A stretch of DNA of 64,000 nucleotides from Dugong dugon (GCA_030035585.1 CM057469.1:34440501-34504500), one strand, 5' to 3'; counted from the stretch's first letter, positions 1 to 12,309 are shown. Program-made: numbers and translations. The notes: generated by a model from the sequence alone, not told the origin.

Positions 1-1007
1 CAAGGACGTGAAGGACTTATACAATGAAAACTATAAAACAATGCTGAAAGAGATGCTCCATGTTCATGGGTTGGAAGAATTACTACTGTTAAGATGTCAA
101 TACTACCTAAAGCGATCTACAGATTCAATGCAATCGCAATCAAAATTCCAACATCTTCTTTACAGAAGTAGAAAAACCAATCCTTAACTTTGTGTGGAAT
201 GGCAAAAGGCCTCGAACAGCTAAAGCAATGTTGAAAGAGAAGAACAAACTAGTAGGACTTACACTTCCTGATTTTAAAACACACTATACAGCTACAGTAA
301 TCAAAACAGCCTGGTACTGGTATTTAACAATAGACAGATGAATGGAATAGAATTGAGAGTCCAGAAATAAACCCACACATCTCTGGTCACCTGATTTTTG
401 ACAAGGGTGCTAAGTCTATTCAATGAAGAAAGAAGAGTCTCTTCAATAAACGGTGCTGGCAAAATTGGATTTCCACATGCAGAAAAATGAAACAGGATCC
501 ATGCCTCACACCATACATAAAAGCAAATTCAAACTGGGTTAAGGACCTAAATGTGCAAATTAAAACCATAAAATCCTTAGAAGAAAAAGCAGGGGCAACA
601 CTGTCAGGCCTAGCTTTTAACAATGAATTATCTAACATAATAACAAAAGCACAAACAGCAAAAGACAAAATAAATAAATGGGACCTCATAAAAATTAAAA
701 ACTTCGATTTATCAAAAGCCTTTACCAAAAAAGTGAGAAGACAAGCTACCGACTGGGAGAATATCTTCAGAAACCATATATTCAACAAGCATCAAATAAT
801 CAAAATATACATAAAACACTGACAAGTTAACAACAAAAAAACAAATAACCCAATCATAAAATGGGCAAAAGTGTGAATAGACATTTCACCAAAGAGGACA
901 TTCAGATAGCCACCAAACAAATGAAAAGATGCCCAGCAACATTAGCCATCAGAGAGATGCAAATCAAAACCACAACGAGATACCATTTCACTCCACTAGG
1001 ATGGCTA
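1..1007 (+). pseudogene. L1 LINE, ORF2 C-terminal remnant (5' part)
   Basis: The plus-strand translation follows the C-terminal end of L1 ORF2, downstream of the reverse transcriptase. Recognisable blocks are Lys-Asp-Leu-Tyr-Asn-Glu-Asn-Tyr-Lys near the left edge, a Trp-Tyr-Trp block near 310, and Ile-Asp-Lys-Trp-Asp-Leu-Ile-Lys near 675. The longest open stretch is 487..822 (111 residues). Frameshifts and stops interrupt the rest, so it is a dead copy. The element is cut by the window edge on the left and by a SINE at 1008 on the right, and continues at about 1167. Confidence 0.85.
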
Positions 1008-1166
1008 GAGCCCTGATGGCAGACTAGTTAAGAGCTACAGCTGCTAACCAAAAGGCCAGCAGTTCGAATTCACCAGCTACTCCCTGGAAACCCCATGTGG
1101 CATTTCTACTCTGTTCCATAGGGTCACTATGAGTTGGAATTGACTCAAGCGCACCTAACAACACGA
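1008..1166 (+). mobile_element. AfroSINE inserted in L1
   Basis: The copy begins with the usual GAGCCCTG.TGGC head, then the CTGCTAACCAAAAGG segment, a B-box-like GTTCGAATTCACC and the body GGGTCACTATGAGTTGGAAT. It ends in the RTE-type tail GCACCTAACAAC rather than in the CAATGGGTTT tail of other copies. It splits the L1, whose sequence resumes immediately after it. Confidence 0.85.
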
Positions 1167-1852
1167 CTAAGATATAAAAAAGAAGAAAATAACAAATGTT
1201 GGTGAGGATGTGGAGAAATTGGAACCCTTACTCATTGTTGGTGGGAATGCAAAATGGTACAGCCATCATGGGAAAGAGTGTGGCAGTTCCTTAAGAAACT
1301 AAAAATAGAGCTACCATATGACCCAACAATTCCACTCTACGTATATACCCAACAGACTTGAAAGCAGAGACTTAAACAGAGACCTGTACACCAATTTTCA
1401 CTGCAGCACTATTCACAACAGTCAAAAGGTAGAAACAACCTAAATGTCCATCAACAGATGAACGGATAAACAAAATGTGGTAATACATACAATAGACTAA
1501 GCTAGTAGGGGAAATGAAGTCTGGATACATGCTACTATATGGATGGAGCTGGAAGACATTATGCTGAGTGACGTAAGTCAATCACAAAAGGACAAACATT
1601 GTATGACCTCACTTACATAAAAAGATAAGAATATGCACATGTATAGAGAACAAAGTTTATCAGTGGTTACCAGGGGCAGCAGGGAGGGGAAAGCAGGGGT
1701 TAATGGTGGTGGAAATATCACACTGATTAAAGGTAGGGATGCAGAGCCGATTACTGTAATTGCTGTCAATAAGTTGTACACCTGTAAAAAGTTGAACTGG
1801 CAAAAATTTTGTGATAGATATATTTACAACAACAAAAAATATACACACATAT
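1167..1852 (+). mobile_element. L1 LINE, ORF2 end and 3' UTR (continuation)
   Basis: This continues the L1 of 1..1007 with the blocks GGTGAGGATGTGGAGAAATT, TGGTGGGAATGCAAAATGGT and CATCAACAGATGAACGGATA, all typical of the end of L1 ORF2 and its 3' UTR. It reaches an A-rich end near 1850. No intact frame remains. Confidence 0.8.
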
Positions 1853-3015
1853 AAGCTGCCGAGGCTGCTCATGTACAACCAAACACCTCATGGGATTTGG
1901 TCCCTTGGGTATAGGGTCATGGTTTCACGGTACATCCCAGTTAATTGGCCTAATAACGTGTTTAGTGCTTCTGTTCTATCTCCTAGTTCGGTGTGTACTG
2001 CCTGTAGTCTTAAAAACTTGCAACCGGCCATACAAGGCACAACAGTTGGTCTCTCACTTGGAGCAACAAAAGGAGAGTCAGGAATAGTAGGAGGATATGG
2101 AATGTGTAGCTAATTGCTTCCATGAACAACTGCCTCCTTTACCATGAGACCAGAAGAAGTGGATGGCTCCTGGCTACCATTACTGAACATCTGATCAAAG
2201 ATATCAGAGAAGAATCCTGATCAGAAGTATCAAAGGAAAATGAAGAACATCAAAGACACAAGGAGAATATCAGCCCAAGAGACAAAAGGGGCCACATAAA
2301 CCAGACACTCTATCAGCCTGAGACCAGAAGAACTAGATGGTGCCTGGCTACCACCAATGACCACCCTGACAGGGAACACAACAGAGAGTCCCTGATGGAG
2401 TCTAATCTTTGTCTGAAGAGTTGGCTTCGGGAATGGTTTTAGCTCTGGGTTAACAGAGAGTCTGGGGGCCATGTCTTCTGGGGTTCCTCCAGTCTCAGTC
2501 AGACCATTAAGTCTGGTCTTTTCACTAGAATTTGAGTTCTGCAGCACCCTACTTTTCTCTGCTGATCAAAAACAGGAAAATGCAGAACAGAATTTCAAAT
2601 TATCATGGATTCTAGACTTTCTGGAGCCACGGAGGATAGATGAACCCCTGAAACTACTGCCCTGAGATAATCTTTAAACTTTAAACCAAAAATATCCTCT
2701 GAAGTCTTTTTAAAACTAAACAACAGTTTAGCTTAACTAGTAAAAAAAAATGTCTGTCTTGGGCATTATGCTCTTTTAACAAGTATCTATATGGGATCAA
2801 ACTGACAACTGCAACGTGAAAGATTAGATAGGAACCTTAGAAGGCAGTGAATTTATGTTAATGTAAGAAGAATAACTCAGAAAAGGAGGGTGAGAATGGT
2901 TGTACAACTTGAAGAATGTAATCAATATCACTAAATGGCACATGCAGAAACTGTTTAATTAGGTATGTTTTGCTAAGTATATTCTCGACAATAAGAACAA
3001 CAACAAAAAAAAGTG
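1853..3015 (+). mobile_element. Lineage-specific repeat with A-rich 3' end, carrying an insert
   Basis: The block begins near GCTGCCGAGGCTGCTCATG and ends in an A-rich run at about 3003-3013. It has no coding capacity. I recognise it as a repeat common in elephant-type genomes, probably an L1-related 3' region, but cannot name the family. The last 110 bases are related to the reverse-oriented segment at 19912-20034. Positions 2224-2561 are foreign: 7-bp CTGATCA copies lie on both sides (2217-2223 and 2562-2568), and the host repeat reads through if the insert is removed. Confidence 0.6.
2224..2561. mobile_element. L1 3' UTR-derived insert in two opposed halves
   Basis: The left half (2224-2398) matches, in the same orientation, the L1 3' region seen at about 35,540-35,660: AACTAGATGGTGCC, then GGCTACCACCAATGACC. 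The right half (about 2399-2561) is the reverse complement of the neighbouring downstream part of the same L1 region; compare GGTCTGGTC..TTTTGAGTT-type sequence at 20,315-20,400, which is on a minus-strand L1. The two halves point toward each other and there is no poly(A). Confidence 0.55.
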
Positions 3016-3829
3016 GCCGTGTTCTAGTACACTGAGTCTCCAAGTGGTTAATATATAACTATTGCACAAACCAGCTTCTAAGAAGTCAGGTTCCAAACTG
3101 GACTAAAGAAATGAATCATCTTCACTGCATTTCTTCGACCACTGTCAGGGCACAGAAAGTGCGGAGAGAAAGAAGAGGAAAGATAAGTTGTGCACGCTGA
3201 CTTGCAGATATACCACTGGATTTGGTGTCAGATGGAGCTGGATCTGCCTCTGCATTTTCTTGTCACTCATCTTGGACAAGTCATTTAACTCCTCTCTTCG
3301 TGCCAGTTTCTCAATCTGTAAAATGGGGATACTAATCCTATAAGCCAACACATTAATGCAAAGCAGAATACAAATACAGGTTCATATTACTTTCCTGTAA
3401 AGCAACACTGGGATGACACTGACATAAGCCTCACTTCTGTATGCTGCTACTGATGTACCTCTCACACTTTATGCTGGCCACCATGAAAGAGAAGGGGGAG
3501 CCAAATGACTATGTTCCCACAACAGCTTAAGCCACTGCAATATGGGCGCAGAATTCACTGGGTCTAAGACACCATCACTGTAAGGCACATAATTAATTTT
3601 ATATACCACTTAGGAAGAAAAACGCTATCAATGAAACACTATCCACTGTAAGATGCATCTTAACTTCCGAGATGTTAAAATATAAAAACAAAAACAAAAC
3701 ACATGCATTTTAGAATCAATGAAACTGTTTTGCTATGACAAGAACCCTAAGAGCACCCTAACACTCTGGGTTGGGTCCTAACTTGACATCTCCCAAGGCC
3801 AACTTAAGCCCAGAGAGCAGTGGGTCTTC
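3016..3829. other. Single-copy intronic DNA with one MIR
   Basis: Apart from the MIR-like copy at about 3190-3352, I see no repeat, exon or motif here. Confidence 0.5.
3190..3352 (+). mobile_element. MIR SINE
   Basis: It keeps the MIR core and tail order: CTGCCTCTGC, then CTTGGACAAGTCATTTAACTC, then CAGTTTCTCAATCTGTAAAATGGGG. Confidence 0.7.
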
Positions 3830-3962
3830 CATACTCTCTAATACCCCTTGGGAACTTGTTTCAATTCCAGGGCCCCCTGCCCTTCATGGAGATTCTGGTT
3901 CAGCTGATCTGGAATGGAGACAGGGAACCCTTCTTTAAAAGCTTCTCAGGCAAGAGGTGGCA
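3830..3962 (+). mobile_element. MER5A-like hAT-Charlie MITE fragment
   Basis: The order GGGAACTTGTT, AGGGCCCCCTGCCC, TTCTGGTTCAG, TCTGGAATGG follows the MER5A consensus as I remember it. The ends are missing. Confidence 0.45.
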
Positions 3963-5219
3963 CAAGTCGAGAGCCACTGACACACAGCCTTCTCCAACCC
4001 CTAATCCAGGAAAGGAGAGACACAGAGGATTGCTGCTTCCCCGCCAGCTCTCACCTGCCCCATTCCACTGCCATTCCCTGGGCTGAGAAACTGAAAAGCA
4101 AAGAGGTGTTTCTGTGTCTCACATGCTGTGGACACGAAGGAACAGAAAGTCTGGCTAAATACACAGAATAGCCTCTAAAGGCCACGACCTTCCTCTCTCT
4201 CAGCCTTCTCCCTCATCCTTGACATCATGGCACACTTTCAGGGAAGAGTGACTGAGCAGAACTGGATATCTGGTCTAAATATACAGTGCTTTTCTGTGGC
4301 CCTCCCACACTTCCATTTCTGCTGGGCTTCTCTTGCACACTTTCCTCCCAGTTCTGATTCATTTTTTAAGTGTGCAGTTGCAAACCTACATTTAGAGAAC
4401 AGGAGGGAACTGAGAGCATCCTGTGTGGCATTTCCCTAAGTCATCTGTGATTCAGGCTGGCAAAACCCTAAGTGCCTGTATATCGGCTTCCTCCTGCGCC
4501 CCTTTATTAGTTCAGGGAGCTGCAAAGACCAGCAATAAGAGGCCAAATGCTGCTCACGTGCACATGAGCCATCCCTCTCAGGACCAAGGGAAAGAAGGGA
4601 ATCTGCCCTCCTTCCTCCCACCTCTGCAAATTTCATCTACATTTTGAAGCAACAGGGGACATGGCTGGAAGTCCATGGGCTGGTGAATTATGCATTCCAG
4701 GATTTCTGAAACCTATTAAAAAAGGAGAGTCTGAGTGGGTGGCAAGTACAACGCGGTTCCAGCCACCTGCTTCCCCCCTCCCACCCCTCAGTCAACACAT
4801 TAGATTTATTTTATGACTCGATGCATCCAACCAGGCGGGGCTTTGAAAGCTCCACAGTCCTGACGCTGGAAAGCCAAGTGAGTGTGAATCAACACCATCA
4901 GGCTAAAGTGATAGCCGCTTTCCTTCAAGGCCTCCCAGCTGGTTCTGATAACCTATTCTACCATGAAATGACAGAAAGGGATTTGCCAGATTTCCATATC
5001 CAAATCCCCCAGAAAACAGGGTTTCAGCTCTTTTAAGACAGTGGATCCATAAAGCTTTGGAGAAAAGAGCAGGAGAGACAGCTGCCTGGTTGCTAGAGAC
5101 CTAAGCCAAATAAAGTCAAACAAAATCGAAGACAGTACTTCCCAGCCCCAGAGCCCACCAGCCTTTGCAGATCAAGCACCCTCACCACACATCCCGGAGA
5201 GCACCATATCCAGCTGCCG
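3963..5219. other. Single-copy intronic DNA
   Basis: Nothing recognisable; short open frames on the plus strand (around 3,914-4,650 and 4,821-5,036) have no initiation context, domain or splice structure that would support a gene. Confidence 0.45.
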
Positions 5220-5413
5220 TCAAGTCGACTCCCACTCATGGTGACCCCATGTGTGTCAGAGTAGAAATGTGCTACATAGGGTTTTCATGGCCATGATCTT
5301 TTGGAAGCAGATCACCAGGCCTTTCTTCTGAAGTGTCTCTGAGTAGGTTCAGACAACCAATGTTTCAATTAGTAGCTGAGTGCTTAACTGTTTTCACCAC
5401 CCAGGGACTCCTG
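5220..5413 (-). mobile_element. AfroSINE (TGTGTGTCAGAGTAG subfamily)
   Basis: A reverse-oriented copy: GCCGTCAAGTCGACTCCCAC, then TGTGTGTCAGAGTAGAAATG, GCAGATCACCAGGCCTTTCTTC, and the head complement CACCACCCAGGGACTCC at the right end. This subfamily has a body different from the GGCAGTTCTACTCTGTCC type. Confidence 0.85.
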
Positions 5414-6372
5414 GAGAACACCACATGAGCAGCTTAATGGTGTTCAAAACTTAGAGGGAAAACACTACTATGTAACTGAGCACAGAGCACAATGCGGGCC
5501 TGCATGGTGAGTAGGCAGGAAGCACTGGCTGAACTGATTAATTAAACCTAGTATGAGTCTCTTTAGGGTAAGATCCCACACCCTTTATAAGGAAAATTGC
5601 TGGGGAAAGGAATCTCCATGCCAGGAGATGTGCTGGAAAAATCTGCAGAAGGTCAGGAGGGAGCAAGGCTTGCAGAGTAAATGACTACGGGAAGGGAGGA
5701 ATAAATAACCACCCATTACCTAATAAATGGTTTGTCTAAACCAGCTAGCTTGTTCCAGAATTGAGGCCAAAAACAGGGTTAACTATAACAGTGCCTACAT
5801 GGTAATTACATGTTTTGTGTTTTTTTAAGCCACCTACTTTCCTTAGACTCATGCACAAAATCCTGCAAAACACTCTTTCTTGGGGGCAGAAAATCATCCC
5901 GATAGCCCCACGACAAAGGCACCCTCGGGAGCCCAGGGGCATCTGCTCCAGCCAGGAAAGAGGTTAACTTGCATTTCTCCCAACCCCTGAGGCTGAGGAT
6001 GGGCACAGAGAAGTGGCTATAGATGTTCCTCCGGAAGAGGAGAAAGCTTCAGGAAAGCACCTCAATGCTCGCCCTGGTGGCAGTTCATGCTGACGAAAAA
6101 TCATAAATTGTGCACAACAGCAGCACAATAGTTGATGGATACAAAGTAAATCAAGGTGAAGCGAGTAAAAGCCACACAAAAAGGTTCTGTGATGTGCAAA
6201 TTGAGGCTCTATGAATGCTATTAAAATTCTATCAAGGAGATTTTGGACTCCTTGAAAGCCAAGGAACAATTATTAAAACATGAAAGGACTACAACTCTCC
6301 CATCTACAAATAGCTCTTTCTAGCAACTGTTTTCTTGGACAGCCTTGCCTAGGAGGAAGTAGAGGCTGTTAC
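5414..6372. other. Single-copy intronic DNA
   Basis: No repeat or exon recognised. Confidence 0.4.
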
Positions 6373-6587
6373 ACCAACCAACCAGTTGCCACTGAGTCGA
6401 TTCTGACTCATGGGAACACCATGTGTGTTAGAGTGGAACGGTGTTCCTGGGGTTTTTGGTGACTGATTTTATGGAAGCAGATCGCCAAATCTTTCTTCTG
6501 AGGTGCCTCTGGGTGGACCTGAACTTCTAACCTTTTGGTTAGCAGTCAAGTATATTAACCTTTTGCACTACCCAGGGACTTCAGCAA
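6373..6587 (-). mobile_element. AfroSINE (TGTGTGT subfamily)
   Basis: Reverse-oriented copy with CAGTTGCCACTGAGTCGATT at the tail side and CACTACCCAGGGACTTC at the head side. The middle has GCAGATCGCCAAATCTTTCTTC. Confidence 0.85.
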
Positions 6588-6747
6588 TTGTTACAATATC
6601 TCCAAATACAAACTTAATTAGGGTTATAAGAATTTATTAATGCAAAGTACTGTGTTTTAAACACAATCTCTGTGAGACCAAGCCTCAATATAACCTATCA
6701 GCAAGCAAAATGTCACTTCTCCTAGTCCCACATACTATTAAAAAAAA

Positions 6748-6948
6748 GTTGTCGTCTAGTCCACTCCAACTCATGGTGACCCAATGTGTGTCAGGGTAGA
6801 ACTGTGCTCCATAAGGTTTTCAACGACTGATTGTTCAGAAGCAAATCACCAGGTCTTTCTTCCAAGGCACCTCTGGGTGGATTCAAACCTCCAACCTTTT
6901 GGTTAGCAGAGGAGTGTGTTAACCACTTGCACCACCCAGGGACTCTGG
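6748..6948 (-). mobile_element. AfroSINE (TGTGTGT subfamily)
   Basis: Reverse-oriented copy of the same subfamily as the one 160 bp to the left: GTTGTCGTCTAGTCCACTCC, TGTGTGTCAGGGTAGAACTG, CACCACCCAGGGACTCTGG. Confidence 0.88.
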
Positions 6949-7809
6949 TCCCATGTACAGAGTCATCAAATGATACCATTCTCCATGCTACCTTCGGAGT
7001 ATTCTATATTATTCTCCTATGTCCACCCCCTCAGCTGCCCCTAAAGAAAAAGCTCTTCAGCGTCTCCATACTCAGGCTATAGGAATGATTTTGAACCTTT
7101 CTTCTCCCAAAGGCTCTTTTGGTTATTTCCCCACGGAAGCTATGTTTCGATCAATGACTATGAAAAAACTAGAAGTAATTTAATGTGTTCCCTCTCTCTA
7201 AAAAGGAAAAGGAAAAAGAAAAAAAAAAAGACAAGAGCTGTCCTGAGTTATCACACAAAGTTTATATAATTCCAACCAGATGCATAGGCATTTTGTTGCA
7301 GTAAGCCTGTGCAGTCTTATGTCAGGTAAATGAACAATTTCCACGTAGCTTCTGCAAACAATAAAAATACTTCAAGGACCCCAAATTGGGAATTCCTGGG
7401 GTATAAACTTTTCACACAGACTCCACCTGCTGCACATCCTTCCAGAAAGCAAACCTGGAATTCTAAAACCTGAAAAAGGAAACTAGCAGTTTGGGTTTAT
7501 GATTTCAGGAAGACATAACTTCACTCTTAAGACCAAAATCACTGTACTTATTTTGAAGTCGCACTTGCCGTCTGATGCAGAAGCTTCCTTTATGTTGCTC
7601 CATTTCTCTGTTTACAACACGGAGGGCACCGAGTGGCTGGGCACCCTCAAGGCACTGAAGACTCCAGCAAACCAGATTCCCCTGCCCTCATGGAGCTTCA
7701 TCTCCCCTTTTCTGACTTTAAAAGGAAAGGTCAAGCTTGTGTTTCAGGGAAAAAAGTGCTTATTCTGAGAGAACAGATAAAGTTTTGAGCTTTATAAGCC
7801 CTTAAAACT
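6949..7809. other. Single-copy intronic DNA
   Basis: An A/G-rich run at 7200-7235 and otherwise nothing recognised. Confidence 0.4.
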
Positions 7810-8013
7810 TATTCAAACCCATTGTCATCGAGTTGATTCTGACTCATGGTGACCCTATGGGACACAGTAGAACTGTCCCATAGGGTTTCCAAGGTTGCAC
7901 TCTTTACAGAAGCAGACTGCCACATCTTTCTCTCGTGGAGCAGCTGGTGGGTTCAAACCGCCAACCTTTTCGTTAGCAGCAGAGCGCTTAACCACTGTGC
8001 CACAAGGACTCTT
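7810..8013 (-). mobile_element. AfroSINE (long-body subfamily)
   Basis: Reverse-oriented copy with an internal extra segment, CTTTACAGAAGCAGACTGCC, not present in the short subfamily. The 8-bp sequence TTAAAACT lies on both sides (7802-7809 and 8014-8021), a likely target-site duplication. Confidence 0.88.
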
Positions 8014-8021
8014 TTAAAACT

Positions 8022-8935
8022 GTTTAGAACCTAAAATTAGCTCCTGAAATAGACGTGATAGGACAATTTGTCTTTGCACTTTTACACAATGCAGACGGCT
8101 CACTGAGAAATGTGCCTGCATCAGCCAGTAAAAGCATTCAGAAAACAAAGAGGGTAGCTAGCTAATTTTAGGAGGCAGCATTTTCACTCCAACAACCTTT
8201 TGTGCCTCTGTCTGGCAAAGGGACAGAATAGAAGATAAGGAGATTGCCCTCTCACCAAATCTCTCCTACACATTTCTTACTATGGATGAATCCTGTATCC
8301 CAGGCCAAACCACTCCAAGTCCACGTTAAACAGCTTCATGATAAGAGAGAAGAAAATTCTCAGAAGAAAAACAAATAGTTATACACAAAAAAGCAGGAGC
8401 AATAATCCATCACAGATTCACAGAACTCACAGCTCCACTTCAGATCCAGTCTTTCCTCTGTCATGATTATGTTGTTCATTACACATTTGCTCCTAGCTAG
8501 TGGCTGGCTGACCAGAACTTGAAAATTTGTTAAAACACTATCAGGATCATATCAAGAATCTTTTAAACAGTCTAAAAATAGCATTTGCTTTACTTCTCTT
8601 GGCAAACTGGTGATATATCTGCAGGCTTAAGAATTTCAATTCAACAAACACACCCTGGTGCCTGATGTACACCGTGGTGGGCAGATGTGTAGGAGGGCTC
8701 CTGCCCTCAAGGCACTGCAGTGTGAGAAGACAGGTGTGCAAACGACCAGGATCCAGAGAGAATTCCACAAGAGCCAAACACAAGGTTCAAAGAGCCCCAG
8801 ACATTCAAAAGGAAGGAAAGAACTGGGGGGAGAGGGGTGCTGGTCTAACACTTAGATCGCAAAAGCCAGCATTCCACTGAGGCTCCCCTAGTGTGTGACA
8901 CATTTAGAGAGTGTAGAGAGAGAAACATGATATAT
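8022..8935. other. Intronic DNA, weak ancient-repeat fragment
   Basis: About 8636-8740 resembles the 'tissue-stock' type ancient repeat seen at 61.1 kb (TTCAACAAACAC.., CTCCTGCCCTCAAGGCAC). Nothing else is recognised. Confidence 0.35.
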
Positions 8936-9012
8936 CTGTATATGTATATGTGTGTGTACACATATATATGTGTACATATATACATGCATGCATACACACA
9001 CATATACATGTA
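8936..9012. repeat. TG/TA alternating microsatellite
   Basis: Alternating purine-pyrimidine sequence built of TATATGTG, TGTGTGTACACATATA and CATGCATGCATACACACACA units. Confidence 0.9.
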
Positions 9013-9225
9013 GACCTTGAAGTGAGACAGCCTTGCATTTTCATTGCAGCTCTATCATTAATAGCTTTGTGATCATAAGGAAGTTAATCAACTGCTCTGT
9101 GCTGCACTCTGCTCATTTGCAAAATCGGGTTAACAATACCTACACCTCACAGGATTGCTGCAGGATTAAAAGAAATTACTGGATGTTACACACCTTGCAC
9201 ACAGTAGGGGCAGAATACAGTAAGT
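9013..9225 (+). mobile_element. MIR SINE
   Basis: It follows the MIR order: GCAGCTCTATCATTAATAGC, TTTGTGATCATAAGGAAGTT, then CAGGATTGCTGCAGGATTAAA and a TTGCACACAGTAGGGGCA end. Confidence 0.75.
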
Positions 9226-9374
9226 TTCTCCAATGTCCTTTGGAGCCATTTGAGAAGCATCACATATACCTTAACACTGAGAAAACCGGGGCACACAGTA
9301 AGCGGGCAAGTTGCTTGGAATCACAGCAAAATACCACTACTGACAGGACTTGACCCTTCCTTCGTGTTGTAGTC

Positions 9375-9580
9375 GCTCACTGAACAAACATATACTGAGT
9401 TTCCACTCTGAGCTGCAGATCGTGTGAGGAGCCGGATACAGTGCACAAAACCTTGGCCCTTGCCCTCAAACAGCCTAATCCTGGTGGGAAGGAAAATGCC
9501 ATTCACTAAGTATTCACACATGCAGTGCCTGAGACACCAGGCCACAGGTGAAGCACTTCCTTAGATCCCAACTTCTCACA
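9375..9580 (+). mobile_element. Ancient repeat fragment, unnamed
   Basis: CTGAACAAACATATACTGAG followed by CTTGGCCCTTGCCCTCAAAC is the start of the same long ancient repeat found at 61,085. I cannot name the family. Confidence 0.35.
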
Positions 9581-10854
9581 AATCTGTAGCGGAGAAGAAG
9601 TCTCCTTCCAGGAACAAAGGCACAAAATATTAAACTGTCCACAGCCAAGCCTTTGGAGAGCAGACATAGTTGTTAAAAGGCTTGCAGTGATTGTGGCTAT
9701 GGCAAAGTAGAATGTGCGACCACCAAACCAAGTTTCCTATACCTTGGGATGTGTGGGAAGGTTTATCAAGCTGGGGGAAATCTTCCTGGTCAAAACTACA
9801 TAGCTATATGGACTTCTTAGAGGTTCACAATACTCACTGGTGTATTACTGGTTTCCAGAAACCAGAAGCAAAGGAATGTATTCAACTTTGTTTAACCTGG
9901 ACTCCCAGACACACCTAATCCTAACATGGCCCTGTCACTCCCACTGAGGGTTCAGTGAAGCTTGGAATAGCAATTTTAGAAACAGTGGAATAACCTCTGT
10001 ATATGAATGAAATCAGCCAAACAGACAAAACGGTGTCCATAAACAAAACAAACCTGAAGGGGTGGCCTGCTGGGAACTAAGCTGCTTCAGTTCAACAAGC
10101 AGGTCCAGAGCACATGGCAGTCACTTGTACTCTGCACAGACACCAACATAAAAGAAGACCAGTGTGATATGGAAGACTAAGAAAGGTAAACCTCCTAAGA
10201 AAGAAATTAAAATTTCGTAGTTAGACGAAGCTGCTCAAGTGCAGAATCTCATCTCACCCTCTCAAGTATATAATTTTGCATGATCAGTAACAGCTAAATG
10301 TTTGGTTCAATTAAGTGACTAAATCTGTACCCCATATCAGTCAGAACTGATATTCACTCTCCCAGATTAAGCTTGGAATAAATTCCCCTGTGCCTCACAC
10401 CACATCTTGGTCAGTACCTGGCGTATAATCAGTGCTTAATAAATGCATACTGAAATGAATATAGCAAATCCACAAGTCACACACTTCACACCTGTGCCAT
10501 CTAAGAAGAATGCTATCCCACAGTTTGGACCCCACGCTTTATAAGAATTCAGAGTTAAGGGAGAAAGGGAAAGAGAAAGTGGTTCCCAACAGGGCCCCAG
10601 GAGTACAATACCTCCTTCCACATTCCTTCTAGAGAACCTACATCATATTCAGATATGCCTTCAAACCTCAAAAACCCACAGCTAACCCACACAGAGTTCA
10701 AACTGGGACCAAAAAGAGTACATGTAAAGTATCTGAAGTTTCTGGGAAATTATTTCAAATCTCTACCATAAACGTCTACTAATCCAAAATGCAAACAAGA
10801 AAACTCAGAATTTATTCTGATATTAACTATGAACATTTATATGCTCCTTTTTAC
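9581..10854. other. Mostly single-copy intronic DNA
   Basis: A short L2/MIR-type 3' end, GTACCTGGCGTATAATCAGT followed by GCTTAATAAATGC, lies at 10414-10446. No other feature is recognised. Confidence 0.4.
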
Positions 10855-10976
10855 AAGGTACATTTATACATATTAACTCATTTTGATCCCTAAAAACAAA
10901 GCAGAATTAGTATTATCTATTTTACAGAGGCCAAACCTCAGAAATATTTGTTGCCCAAAATCATCAACCAGTTAGG
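10855..10976 (-). mobile_element. MIR SINE fragment
   Basis: Reverse-oriented MIR: ATTAACTCATTTTGATCCCT, ATTATCTATTTTACAGAGG, then TTGCCCAAAATCATC. Its right end is cut by the LTR insertion at 10981. Confidence 0.6.
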
Positions 10977-10980
10977 TATC

Positions 10981-11498
10981 ATCATGAATTGTGTCCCCCA
11001 AAAATGTATTTATCAACTTGGCTAGGCCATGATTCCCAGTGTTGTGTGATTGTCTACCATTTTGTCATCTGATGTGATTTGCCTACCTGTTATAAATCCT
11101 ATCTCTATGATGTTAATAACATAGGCTTAGTGACAGTTATGTTAATGAGGCAGGACTCAATCTACAAGATTAAGTTGTGTTTTAAGCCAATTTCTTTTAA
11201 GATATAAAAGAGAGAAGTGAGCACAGAGACATGGGGACTTCATACCACCAAGAAAGTAGTGCCAGGAGCAGAGCGCACCCTTTGGACCCAGGGTCCCTGT
11301 GCTGACAAGCTCCTACACCAGGGGAAGATTGATAACAAGGGCCTTCCTCCAGAGACGCCAGACACAGAAAGTCTTCCCTGGAGCTGGCGCCCTGAATTTG
11401 GACTCTTAGCCTCCTAGAGTGTGAGAGAATAAATTTCTGTTTGTTAAAGCCATCCACTTGTGGTATTTCTGTTATAGCAGCACTAGTTAACTAAGGTG
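10981..11498 (+). mobile_element. Solo LTR, ERVL-MaLR-like
   Basis: A noncoding solo LTR of about 518 bp. It starts near ATCATGAATTGTGTCCCCC and ends in GTTATAGCAGCACTAGTTAA, CTAAGGTG. The hexamer GGTATC is found on both sides (10975-10980 and 11499-11504), consistent with a 5-6 bp target-site duplication. Inside are a TATA-like GATATAAAAGAG at 11201 and an AATAAA at 11428. It is related, in reverse, to 15692-16163. No internal retroviral genes are present. Confidence 0.7.
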
Positions 11499-11504
11499 GG
11501 TATC

Positions 11505-12309
11505 AGTGACATAATGTATATTTGATACACATTACTATAAATCTTCATTATTAAAAAAATATTTTTAAACTTCCTGAGATTATTGAGGAGAGATTAAATT
11601 ATGTTTCATTTCAGTATTAAAATATAAAGAAATAAACTTGGTTCACTGAAAACTGGTAATCTCAATATGACAAAAAAATCTATGTCCTAAGCAAATTGCC
11701 CAGTTTTTTTAAAAGTTTGATCATTTATTAAATTAAGGGTTTAGCATGTAATGCCTACTGAGGTCTCACATGATCCTGGATCTGAATTCTGAAGCAAGAA
11801 ATATCAAATAGTTTTGTTTACCACTCATCCCCTTATCCAAATGTAGTTTTGGACAATAACTTAGTATGATCCCATGTTCTCACAATAAATTTAACAGGAA
11901 GAGGGAATCATTTTGTTTGCTTCTAAACAAAGCATTCAGACAGAAATGAAAGAATTACTCACTGCAGAATCTATTTACTATCTGTTGTTGAAGGGAAGTT
12001 TTTGCTGAATGAGGCTGGGTTGGAGGACCACTCAGTGTATTAAACTCAAAAGTCCTTTCTAAGTTTCAAGTCTCTTTGATTCGATGACTGATTATAATTC
12101 AGAACTGAAATGATTCTATCCTGGAGATGAGATAAATGAAGAGATACTAAGGGGAGATTCAACATGGATAACAGATCCCAGTCGAGTGCCTCCAGGCTGC
12201 TGAGGATTGTGGGGAGGCTGGAAAAACTGAATTAATTATGAAAGAAAGACTTAGCTGATGGATAAATAAGATAACCAGGGTCAAAACAGAGAAACATTAA
12301 AGAGGCCTG
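11505..12309. other. Single-copy intronic DNA
   Basis: No repeat or coding signal seen. Confidence 0.4.
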
